Assembly (NCBI GenBank): GCA_041390625.1
Contig: JAWKPM010000003.1
Span: forward strand, 1 to 64,000
Direction of reading: 5' to 3'
Length of the DNA stretch: 64,000 bases
Origin: RBC038 sp041390625
GTDB lineage: Bacteria; Chloroflexota; Dehalococcoidia; UBA2979
Of this stretch, positions 30,944-38,972 are shown piece after piece. Numbering within the stretch: the stretch's first letter is position 1; every line of letters starts with the position of its first letter. The notes beneath the pieces are model-generated. The model was given only the letters and a program-made list of their open reading frames with translations. It had not been told where the DNA came from and did not search any database. A program made the position numbers and the translations under genes.

Positions 30944-32857
30944 CTACGAGACCGAGCTCGCGGCAATCACGGCGAACACGAGCACGCCGAGCGCCATGCC
31001 CAGCGCGTAGTTCGGAATGCGGCCCGTCTGGAGGAACTTCAGGCGGAAGCCGAACCAGTTGATGGTCTGCGCGCCGCCGTCGACGCCGGACTCGTTCACC
31101 ACGGACTTGTCGAAGCGTGAGACCACGGACGCGAGGCCGAGGAACACGCGGTCGATGATGGCCTGGTAGAGGTCATCCATGTAGTAGCGGTTGGCGAGCA
31201 GCGCGTGGAGCTCTGGGGCCCACTCGCGGGCGCGCACGGCTCGGACGGCGGAGCCGCCCCAGTACGCGACGCCGATGCCGACGCCGAGGAGCGCCGTGAT
31301 CGTCGCGGGCCACGCGACGTCCGGGTGGAACTCGAACTCGTGCGGCGCGTGGGTCACGACCACCTGGCCGATGCCGCCGGCGAAGCCGAGCGCCTCGCCC
31401 ACGCCATCGAAGGCGACGAAGCCGGCGATGAGGGCAAGGGAGGCGAGGGTCACGAGGGGCAGCAGCATGAGCGGCGGCGACTCGTGAGCGTGGTCGAAGG
31501 CGTGCTGGTCGCGCGGCTTGCCGAAGAAGGTCAGCAGGATGACGCGCGTCGTGTAGATGGCGGTGAGCATCGCGGCCGTGGCGAGGACGACGTAGACGAA
31601 CATCGAGCCCTCTTCGCGGGCCTCGAGGAGGATCTCGTCCTTCGACCAGAAGCCGGCGAGCGGAATGATGCCGGCGAGCGCGAGGCCGCCGATGGTGAAC
31701 GTGAGGGTGGTGATGGGCATCTTGCGGCGGAGACCGCCGAGGTACTCGACCTCCTGGCGCTCGGTGGCGTGGATGACGGAGCCGGAGCCAAGGAAGAGGA
31801 GCGACTTGAAGAAGGCGTGCGTCAGCAGGTGGAACATCGCGGCGGTGACCGAGCCGACGCCCAGTGCGACGAACATGAAGCCCAGCTGCGAGACGGTCGA
31901 GTAGGCGAGCACGCGCTTGATGTCGTTGGCCACGAGCCCCATCGACGCGGCGAAGATGGCGGTGAAGAGGCCGATGTAGAGGACCACGTCGCGGGCGATG
32001 AGGACCTCGTCGTAGACGGGCATCATGCGGGCGACGAGGTAGACGCCAGCGACGACCATCGTGGCGGCGTGGATGAGGGCGCTGACGGGCGTCGGGCCCT
32101 CCATGGCGTCGGGCAGCCAGACGTGGAGCGGGAACTGGGCGGACTTGCCGGCGGCGCCAGCGAAGAGGAAGAGCATGGTGACGGTGAGGTAGGTCTCGCC
32201 GAAGCCGCCCTCCTCGGCGAACTCGATGATCTCCTGAATGTTGAAGGTGCCGGAGGCGCGCCACAACAGAATGATGCCGATCAGGAGACCGACGTCTCCG
32301 ATGCGGGTGGTGATGAAGGCCTTCTTCGCGGCCTCGGCGGCCGACTGGCGCTCCCAGTAGAAGCCGATGAGCAGGTACGAGGTCAGGCCGACGCCCTCCC
32401 AGGCGAAGTACAGGAAGATCAGGCTGTTCGTGGTGACCAGCAGGAGCATGGCGGCGGCGAAGAGGGAGAGGACAGCGAAGTACCAGCCGTAGCGCTCCTC
32501 GCCGTGCATGTAGCCGATGGAGAAGACGAAGACCATCAGCGCGACGAACGACACCACGATGACCATGACGGCGGTGATGCCATCGAAGAGGGTGGCGAAC
32601 TTGATGAGGAGGGTGCCGTTGCCGATGTCGATCCAGGTGAAGGAGTAGGTGTTCTCGCCGAGGGCGGGGGAGAAGACGCCGTCGACGAAGGAACCCTGGA
32701 AGTCGATGACGGCGAGGAGGGCGAGGACGACGACGGTGGCCATGCCGAGGACGGCGATGAAGTCGCCGCGGCGCGGGATGACGCGATTGAAGAGCGCGAG
32801 GACCACGAACACCCCCGCGGGGATGGCCGGCAACAGCCACACCTGCTCCATGCCCAT
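30944..32857 (-). CDS. nuoL: NADH-quinone oxidoreductase subunit L
   Basis: A 637-residue ND5-family antiporter-like subunit with the C-terminal lateral helix. Motifs are IFLYFAWEGVGLTSYLLIGFYWER, GAAGKSAQFPLHVWLPDAMEGPTPVSALIHAATMVVAGVYLVARM (Lys/His channel residues) and LAYSTVSQLGFMFVALG. The last third carries the typical HL helix region ending DKSVVNESGVDGGAQTINWFGFRLKFLQTGRIPNYALGMALG. It is the terminal pump of the membrane arm. Confidence 0.97.
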   Translation of the reverse strand: MGMEQVWLLPAIPAGVFVVLALFNRVIPRRGDFIAVLGMATVVVLALLAVIDFQGSFVDGVFSPALGENTYSFTWIDIGNGTLLIKFATLFDGITAVMVIVVSFVALMVFVFSIGYMHGEERYGWYFAVLSLFAAAMLLLVTTNSLIFLYFAWEGVGLTSYLLIGFYWERQSAAEAAKKAFITTRIGDVGLLIGIILLWRASGTFNIQEIIEFAEEGGFGETYLTVTMLFLFAGAAGKSAQFPLHVWLPDAMEGPTPVSALIHAATMVVAGVYLVARMMPVYDEVLIARDVVLYIGLFTAIFAASMGLVANDIKRVLAYSTVSQLGFMFVALGVGSVTAAMFHLLTHAFFKSLLFLGSGSVIHATERQEVEYLGGLRRKMPITTLTFTIGGLALAGIIPLAGFWSKDEILLEAREEGSMFVYVVLATAAMLTAIYTTRVILLTFFGKPRDQHAFDHAHESPPLMLLPLVTLASLALIAGFVAFDGVGEALGFAGGIGQVVVTHAPHEFEFHPDVAWPATITALLGVGIGVAYWGGSAVRAVRAREWAPELHALLANRYYMDDLYQAIIDRVFLGLASVVSRFDKSVVNESGVDGGAQTINWFGFRLKFLQTGRIPNYALGMALGVLVFAVIAASSVS

Positions 32858-32906
32858 GGAGGTTCCTACCTTCTCGGCGCGAGGCCGCGAGTGATCGCGA
32901 CCGGGG

Positions 32907-33215
32907 TTACCACTTGAGGCTGCTCGCCTCGTCGACCATCGCCGTGCGGCGCTCGCGGAAGACCCGCAGCACGATGCCGAGCGCGAGCCCGACCTCGGCG
33001 GCGGCGATGGCGATGATGAAGAGGGTGAAGATCAGGCCGGTGAACCGCTCGGGGTCCAGGTAGGCGGCGAAGGCCACCATGTTGATCGACACCGCGGCGA
33101 GCATGAGCTCGACCGACATCAGGATGAGGATCGCGCTGCGGCGGGCGAGGACGCCATAGAAGCCGAGGGCGAAGAGGATCGCGGAGAGGAGCAGGAAGTT
33201 CTCGAGGGGGATCAC
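32907..33215 (-). CDS. nuoK: NADH-quinone oxidoreductase subunit K
   Basis: A 102-residue, three-helix ND4L-family subunit: FLLLSAILFALGFYGVLARR, LILMSVELMLAAVSINMVAF with the conserved Glu of the E-channel, and LIFTLFIIAIAAAEVGLALGIVLRVF with the second Glu. The GTG start overlaps the nuoJ stop (GTGA), so it is translationally coupled. A longer upstream frame lies inside nuoJ and was discarded. Confidence 0.95.
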   Translation of the reverse strand: MIPLENFLLLSAILFALGFYGVLARRSAILILMSVELMLAAVSINMVAFAAYLDPERFTGLIFTLFIIAIAAAEVGLALGIVLRVFRERRTAMVDEASSLKW

Positions 33216-33850
33216 GAAGCGGCCTCCTCGGTCTCCGGCTCGGGAGCGTCGGGGCGGGCGAGCAGGAGCGCGCCGGAGAGCGCGACGTCGAGCAGCACGC
33301 CGACGATGATGAAGGGCAGGACGTAGCCATCGAAGAGGCGGGTGCCGAAGGCCTGGAGGCTCACGGCCGTGGCCTCGGCGTCGCCCCATGAGGCATCGAG
33401 CAGGCCTGCGGCGAAGATGACGCCGAGCAGGATGGCGACGCCGGCGGCGAAGGGCTTCTGTGAGCCATCGGAGACGATGGGGTCGTCAGCGGCGTTGGTC
33501 ATCATGAGACCGAAGACCAGGAGGATGGTGACGCCGCCGCCGTAGACGAGGATCTGGGCCAGCGCGAGGAACTCCTGGCCGAGGAGCAGGTAGATCGCGG
33601 AGATCCCGAGCAGGGTAAGCACGAGCGAGAGCGCGGCGTGCACGATGTTCGGGAGGAGCACGGCGCCGAGGGCGCCCGCGACGATCAGGGTGAAGGCGAG
33701 CCAGAAGACGAGCTCGGGGGCGCTGATCTGGTCGACGATCAGCAGCACGACGAGCGCGATCAGGATCGGCGTGAACGCCAGGGCCGCGATCGTGCCACCG
33801 AGCAAGATGACGCGGTCGAGCTGCGACGGGAGCGGAAGACGGTCGAGCAT
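33212..33850 (-). CDS. nuoJ: NADH-quinone oxidoreductase subunit J
   Basis: A 212-residue ND6-family membrane subunit with five helices. LVFWLAFTLIVAGALGAVLLPNIVHAALSLVLTLLGISAIYLLLGQEFLALAQILVYGGGVTILLVFGLMM contains the conserved pi-bulge helix with the YGGGV-type motif. An N-terminal extra helix (GGTIAALAFTPILIALVVLLIV) is longer than in the average NuoJ. The ATG at 33850 was chosen because earlier starts fall in nuoI. It precedes nuoK with a 3-nt overlap. Confidence 0.93.
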   Translation of the reverse strand: MLDRLPLPSQLDRVILLGGTIAALAFTPILIALVVLLIVDQISAPELVFWLAFTLIVAGALGAVLLPNIVHAALSLVLTLLGISAIYLLLGQEFLALAQILVYGGGVTILLVFGLMMTNAADDPIVSDGSQKPFAAGVAILLGVIFAAGLLDASWGDAEATAVSLQAFGTRLFDGYVLPFIIVGVLLDVALSGALLLARPDAPEPETEEAAS

Positions 33851-33879
33851 CGAGGCCCTTTCAGGCCGAACCGGCACGC

Positions 33880-34346
<467 letters not shown>

Positions 34347-34350
<4 letters not shown>

Positions 34351-35486
34351 GAGGCTGCCTCACTAGCTGCCGCCGGCATCGCCGCGGGGCGAGGCCGGGG
34401 CCGTCGTACCGCCCGGTCGATTACCCAGGCGAGGAAGGCGACGCCGGCGAGCCCCTGCACGAGCAGGAAGCCGTAGCGCGCCCAGTTGTCGAGGTCGTAG
34501 ACGAGCACCAGGCCGTTGAGCATGACCTGGGCGAAGGAGAGCGGGAGGAGGACCTTCCAGGAGAAGGCCATCAGCTGGTCGACGCGGAGGCGGGGGAGCG
34601 TGGAGCGCACCCAGAAGACCGAGAAGATCAGTAGCCCGCTCTTCACGGCGGTCAGCGCCACCTGCATCGGGAAGCCCCACTCCTCGCCGAGGGGCCAGGC
34701 GGGACCGCCGAGGAAGACCGCGGCGCCGACGAGGGACATGATCCAGAGGGCCGCGTACTCCGCGAGGAAGAACATCGACCAGCGGATGCCGGAGTACTCG
34801 ATGTGGGGGCCACCGGCGGTCTCGGACTCGCCGACGGCGATGTCGAAGGGGGTGCGGTTCAGCTCGGCGAGCATGCCGATGTAGAAGATGACGAAGCCGA
34901 GGGGCTGCCACACGATGAACGGGACGCGGCCCTGGGCCTCGGAAATCACGGTCAGGTTGAAGGAGTTCGCCAGCATCGCGGCCGCGAGGAGCGCGACCAC
35001 CAATGGGATCTCGTAGGAGATGGCCTGGGCAGCGGAGCGGAGTCCACCGAGCATCGCGTAGCGGTTGTCGGAGCCCCAGCCGGCCATGACCATGCCGAGC
35101 ACGTTCACGGACGAGGTCGCCAGCAGGTAGAGCAGGCCGAGCTCGAGGGCTCGAATCTCCCAGCCGAGGGCGAAGGGGACGACGACGAAGCCGAGGAAGA
35201 CGGGGATGAAGACGAAGTAGGGAGCCAGCTCGAAGACCCACGGGTCGGCGCGCTCGGGGCGCACATCCTCCTTGCCGACGAGCTTCAGGGCGTCGGCAAG
35301 GGACTGGAGGAGGCCGGCGGGGCCGGTGCGGGTGGGGCCGAGGCGCATCTGGAAGCGGGCGATGACCTTCCGCTCGAGGTAGATGAGGCCCATCACGACC
35401 ACGGTCATGAGCAGCACGACGATGTTGACGCGGATGAACGCGTCCAGCCAGACGTTGATGCTGCCGCCGAAGAGGTCGTGGTTCAT
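34347..35486 (-). CDS. nuoH: NADH-quinone oxidoreductase subunit H
   Basis: A 379-residue ND1-family subunit with about eight helices that forms the quinone chamber. Motifs include YLERKVIARFQMRLGPTRTGPAGLLQSLADALKLVGKED, GWGSDNRYAMLGGLRSAAQAISYEIPLV, and AELNRTPFDIAVGESETAGGPHIEYSGIRWSMFFLAEYA. All are strongly conserved. The C terminus ends with a basic/Ala-rich tail. It overlaps nuoD and nuoI by 4 nt each. Confidence 0.97.
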
Positions 35487-36619
35487 CGGTCGACCTCACT
35501 CAGCACGATGTCGATGGAGCCGAGGATGATGACGGCGTCGGCGACGTAGTGGCCGATGGTCATGTCGCGGAGCGCCTGCAGGTTCGAGAAGCATGCCGAG
35601 CGGACCTTCAGGCGCCACGGGCGGTTGCCGCCGTTGCTGACCATGTAGACGCCGTACTCGCCTCGCGGGGCCTCCGTGCGGATGTAGACCTCGCCCGGGG
35701 GCGTGCGGAGCATGCGCGGCATGCGCTCGGGGAGGATGGGACCATCCTCGAGACGCTCGAGGCACTGCTCGATGATGCGGATGGACTGGCGCATCTCCTG
35801 GACGCGGCAGTAGTAGCGGTCGAAGACATCGCCCTCGGTGCCGGTGATGACATCGAAGTCGATCTCGGAGTACTTGAGGTAGGGCTCGTCGCGACGGATG
35901 TCGAGCGGGACGCCCGAGGCGCGCAGGGAAGGGCCGCTCATGCCCCAGTCGATGGCGTCCGCGGCGGCAATCGCGCCGACGCCCTTCGTGCGGGCGAGGA
36001 AGATCTCGTTCTCGGTGAGCAGGCCGTCCATGTCGGAAATGCCCTGGCGGACGGACTTCAGGACCTCGTGGACGCGGGCGACGAAGTTGTCGGTCACGTC
36101 CCAGGCGAGGCCGCCGGGGCGGAAGTAGGCGTACATCATGCGGTCGCCGGTGATCTCCTCGAAGAGATCCTGAATCGTCTCGCGCTCGCGGAACGAGTAG
36201 GTGAAGGCGGTACCGAAGACGCCGACGTCGACACCGAAGGCGCCGGTGAACATGAAGTGGCTGGAGAGCCGGTTCAGCTCACAGAGGATCATGCGGATCC
36301 ACTGGGCGCGGTCGGGGACCTCGATGTCCATGAGCTTCTCGACGCCCATGACGTAGGAGAGCTCCGCGTTGAAGGCCGCGAGGTACTCCGTGCGGTCCAT
36401 GAAGCCGATGCCCTGGCGGTAGTCCATCGTCTCGCAGAGCTTCTCCGCGCCTCGATGGAGGTAGCCGATGTAGGGAACGACGTTGCGGACGACCTCACCA
36501 TCGATCTCGAGCACCATGCGGAAGACGCCGTGCGTCGAGGGGTGCTGAGGCCCCATGTTGACGAAGATGTCCTGAGTCTCGAACTCGTACTCGTGCTGCG
36601 GCTGGAGATCGGCGGTCAC
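35483..36619 (-). CDS. nuoD: NADH-quinone oxidoreductase subunit D
   Basis: A 378-residue 49-kDa subunit, homologous to [NiFe]-hydrogenase large subunits but without the Ni ligands. NMGPQHPSTHGVFRMVLEIDGEVV supplies the quinone-site His, and YIGYLHRGAEKLCETMDYRQGIGFMDR and the C-terminal EAPRGEYGVYMVSNGGNRPWRLKVRSACFSNLQAL are canonical. It forms the quinone reaction site with NuoB. It overlaps nuoC by 4 nt. Confidence 0.97.
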   Translation of the reverse strand: MTADLQPQHEYEFETQDIFVNMGPQHPSTHGVFRMVLEIDGEVVRNVVPYIGYLHRGAEKLCETMDYRQGIGFMDRTEYLAAFNAELSYVMGVEKLMDIEVPDRAQWIRMILCELNRLSSHFMFTGAFGVDVGVFGTAFTYSFRERETIQDLFEEITGDRMMYAYFRPGGLAWDVTDNFVARVHEVLKSVRQGISDMDGLLTENEIFLARTKGVGAIAAADAIDWGMSGPSLRASGVPLDIRRDEPYLKYSEIDFDVITGTEGDVFDRYYCRVQEMRQSIRIIEQCLERLEDGPILPERMPRMLRTPPGEVYIRTEAPRGEYGVYMVSNGGNRPWRLKVRSACFSNLQALRDMTIGHYVADAVIILGSIDIVLSEVDR

Positions 36620-37152
36620 ATCGCCTCCTCATCGCCCGGGAAGGCGATGCCCTCGCCCTGGAGCACCTGAATCTCGGCCAGGGGGTGGTCCTTGCGGAGG
36701 GGGAACGTGTCGTCCATGTCCTCCGGCATGAGCAGGGTGCGGGGGTCCGGGTGGTTGTTGAACCGGACGCCGAACATCTCCGCGGTCTCGCGCTCGAGCC
36801 AGTTGGCGGCGCGCCAGACGGTGGTCGCGGTGTCCACGCGCAGGTCATCGACCGGCAGCGTCGTCTTCACCGTGAGGTTGTGCTTCTTGTCGGTGGAGTA
36901 GAGGTGGTAGACGACATCGATGCCGTCCGCCTCGTTGTCGACCGCCGTCAGGCAGCGGAGGTAGTCGAAGTGCAGCTCGCCGTCGGTCTTGAGGGCGCGG
37001 AGGCCGCGAATCACCTCGTTGCGGGGGATGTGCACGATGAGATCGAGCACACCGACCTCAGGTTCGACGGTGACGCCCGAGAGGGCGCGATCCACCTCGG
37101 ACCAGATGGTCGAGGAGAGGTCGGGGGTGGGGGCGGTGTCTTCGGTCGTCAT
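36616..37152 (-). CDS. nuoC: NADH-quinone oxidoreductase subunit C
   Basis: A 178-residue 30-kDa subunit, separate from NuoD. The signature is WRAANWLERETAEMFGVRFNNHPDPRTLLMPEDMDDTFPLRKDHPL, with LRCLTAVDNEADGIDVVYHLYS upstream. It has a structural role in the peripheral arm. The ATG abuts the nuoB stop. Confidence 0.96.
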   Translation of the reverse strand: MTTEDTAPTPDLSSTIWSEVDRALSGVTVEPEVGVLDLIVHIPRNEVIRGLRALKTDGELHFDYLRCLTAVDNEADGIDVVYHLYSTDKKHNLTVKTTLPVDDLRVDTATTVWRAANWLERETAEMFGVRFNNHPDPRTLLMPEDMDDTFPLRKDHPLAEIQVLQGEGIAFPGDEEAM

Positions 37153-37773
37153 CTATCCGACGGACCCTCGCTCCTCCATGATCAGGTCCTGGAGGGCGAT
37201 GAACGAGTCCAGCAGGGCCTCCGGCCTCGGCGGGCAGCCGGGCACGTAGACGTCCACCGGGATGACGTTGTCCACGCCCTGAAGGACACGGTCGTAGCGG
37301 GTGTAGGGGCCACCGTTGGTGGCGCAGGCGCCCATGGAGATGACCCACTTTGGGTTCGGCATCTGCTCGTAGAGGAGCTTCACGGCCGGGGCCATCTTCT
37401 TGGTCACGGTGCCGGCGACGATCATCACGTCCGACTGCCGGGGCGACGGCCACGGCACGATGCCGAAGCGGTCGAGGTCGTAGTGCGACATGTAGGTCGC
37501 GATCATCTCGATGGCACAGCAGGCGAGTCCGAACGTCATCGGCCACAGCGAGGACTTGCGGCCCATCGCCAGCAGCAGGTCGGCGGGCACCTGCATCACG
37601 CCCGGGAGGACGCTGCGGTAGAGGGCCTTCCCGGGAACGAGCTCCACCGGGGTCAGGCGCGGGGCCTCATTTGGGTGCTCGGTCGGGATGGCCGGGGTCA
37701 TGGGGACCGCCGGCGCCTCGGTGGGGGTCGCCGGAGCGGTCGTGGTGGGTTCGGTGGTGGGGCCTACCGCCAC
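37153..37773 (-). CDS. nuoB: NADH-quinone oxidoreductase subunit B
   Basis: A 206-residue PSST subunit that binds the terminal cluster N2. Ligands appear in FGLACCAIEM, SMGACATNGGPY and VYVPGCPPRPEALL. The N-terminal 40 residues are a Pro/Thr/Ala-rich extension (GPTTEPTTTAPATPTEAPAVP) unusual for NuoB. The GTG at 37773 overlaps the nuoA stop region; an ATG before TPAIPTEH would remove most of the extension and is an alternative. Confidence 0.94.
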   Translation of the reverse strand: MAVGPTTEPTTTAPATPTEAPAVPMTPAIPTEHPNEAPRLTPVELVPGKALYRSVLPGVMQVPADLLLAMGRKSSLWPMTFGLACCAIEMIATYMSHYDLDRFGIVPWPSPRQSDVMIVAGTVTKKMAPAVKLLYEQMPNPKWVISMGACATNGGPYTRYDRVLQGVDNVIPVDVYVPGCPPRPEALLDSFIALQDLIMEERGSVG

Positions 37774-38141
37774 TGGAGGGCTCCCTTCTTCCACGCGTAG
37801 CCGAGACCGGCCGCGAGGATGGCGACGAAGACGAACATCGTCCAGTACGCCTCGGCGCCGAGACCGACGAACGAGACGGCCCACGGGAATACGAAGAGCG
37901 CCTCGACGTCGAAGATGATGAATAGGATGGCGTACAGGTAGAAACGCATCCCGATGTTGGTCGACGCACGCCGGATCGGCAGCATGCCGCACTCATAGGT
38001 GGTGCCCTTGCCGCGCTCCTTCGCGAACGGTGCCAGGAGGCGGGTCGCGATGAGTGCGGTGAGGACCATCATGAAGCCGACGCCGGTGGCGATCAGCACG
38101 GGCAGGTAGCCGCTGAACAGTTCGTTCGTCGCGTCGTTCAA
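37764..38141 (-). CDS. nuoA: NADH-quinone oxidoreductase subunit A
   Basis: About 125 residues with three helices. The motif ERGKGTTYECGMLPIRRASTNIGMRFYLYAILFIIFDVEALFVFPWAV is the NuoA/ND3 signature. No ATG or GTG gives a normal N terminus, so the TTG at 38141 (LNDATNELFSGYLPV) was chosen by family length; a TTG at 38177 would add 12 residues. It is the first gene of an 11-gene complex I operon that lacks nuoE, nuoF and nuoG. Confidence 0.9.
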   Translation of the reverse strand: MNDATNELFSGYLPVLIATGVGFMMVLTALIATRLLAPFAKERGKGTTYECGMLPIRRASTNIGMRFYLYAILFIIFDVEALFVFPWAVSFVGLGAEAYWTMFVFVAILAAGLGYAWKKGALQWR

Positions 38142-38228
38142 GCGAAACCACTCGCCTTCGGTGCTGACGGTCCGCAACGCGGAGGGGCGCGGCGAGCCGC
38201 GCAGGCCACGCGGGCGCGACCGGGGAGG

Positions 38229-38257
38229 AACGTAGCAACGGCCCTCGGCAGTGTCAA
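38229..38257 (-). promoter_or_regulatory. Promoter of the nuo operon
   Basis: -35 TTGACA (38252-38257), 17-nt spacer, -10 TACGTT (38229-38234). It is the closest match to the housekeeping consensus in the window, as expected for a respiratory operon. Transcription would begin near 38222. Confidence 0.8.
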
Positions 38258-38346
38258 CGAACCAGGCGGGGGCTCGAAAACCTAGCCAACGCAACGCGAT
38301 CGAGGCTCGATCTGCCGTTCCGTCGAGCTGCGCGCGGGGCGCCCGA

Positions 38347-38961
38347 TCAGGGCCTCGGGACGGGCTGCGCAGCGAGGTAGGCGCGGCCGCGCGGCGAGAG
38401 TTCGTAGCCTCGCTCGAGGCTGATCGTGAGGCCGAGGGCCTTCAGCTTCCTAACGTCCGCCTTGAAGGCCTGGCGGTCGCGGCCGAGCGAGCGGGCGAGG
38501 TGCGTCGAGACGACGCCGGGACGCTCGCTGATGGCCTCGAGGGTGGCACGGGTCCAGGGGCCGTCCGCCGCGCGGGCGTCCATCCTCGCGAGGCGCGTTT
38601 CGAGGTCGGCGCGGGTCTCGGCATCGAGATCGGCGTCCTCGGCGAGTGCCTGACGTGCATCGACGGCGGGTTCGAAGCGGAAGGCGACGCGGTAGAGGGG
38701 CGTCGAGGCCTCGATGGGCTGGCCGGAGACCTCGGCGACGGTGTCGAGCAGGTCAGTTGTGGATTCGAAGCCGGCGCGACGGGCGTCCTCGAGCGGGATC
38801 GTGCCGGCCTCGACGGTGGACACGTCCTCGATGACGAGCACGCCGCCCGGCGGGAAGCGGTGACGAGCGCCGGCGCGGGCCTGCGCGCGCTTCCAGCGTC
38901 GGAACGTCAGCGCGATCCGACCCTCGCGGATGGGCTGGCGCTGCTCGTCGGCGAACAGCAT
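38347..38961 (-). CDS. ASCH-like domain protein with C-terminal winged helix
   Basis: A 204-residue protein. The N-terminal MLFADEQRQPIREGRIALTFRRWKRAQARAGARHRFPPGGVLVIEDVSTV has the G-x-K/R-x-x-T-x-R pattern of ASCH/PUA-like RNA-binding domains. The C-terminal half (WTRATLEAISERPGVVSTHLARSLGRDRQAFKADVRKLKALGLTISLERGYELSPRGRAYL) reads as a winged helix. This ASCH plus wHTH combination is seen in actinobacterial and chloroflexal hypotheticals. It begins 11 nt after valS, so it shares its transcript and possibly its attenuation; a role in RNA or translation is a guess. Confidence 0.75.
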   Translation of the reverse strand: MLFADEQRQPIREGRIALTFRRWKRAQARAGARHRFPPGGVLVIEDVSTVEAGTIPLEDARRAGFESTTDLLDTVAEVSGQPIEASTPLYRVAFRFEPAVDARQALAEDADLDAETRADLETRLARMDARAADGPWTRATLEAISERPGVVSTHLARSLGRDRQAFKADVRKLKALGLTISLERGYELSPRGRAYLAAQPVPRP

Positions 38962-38972
38962 CGGGCGGGGCC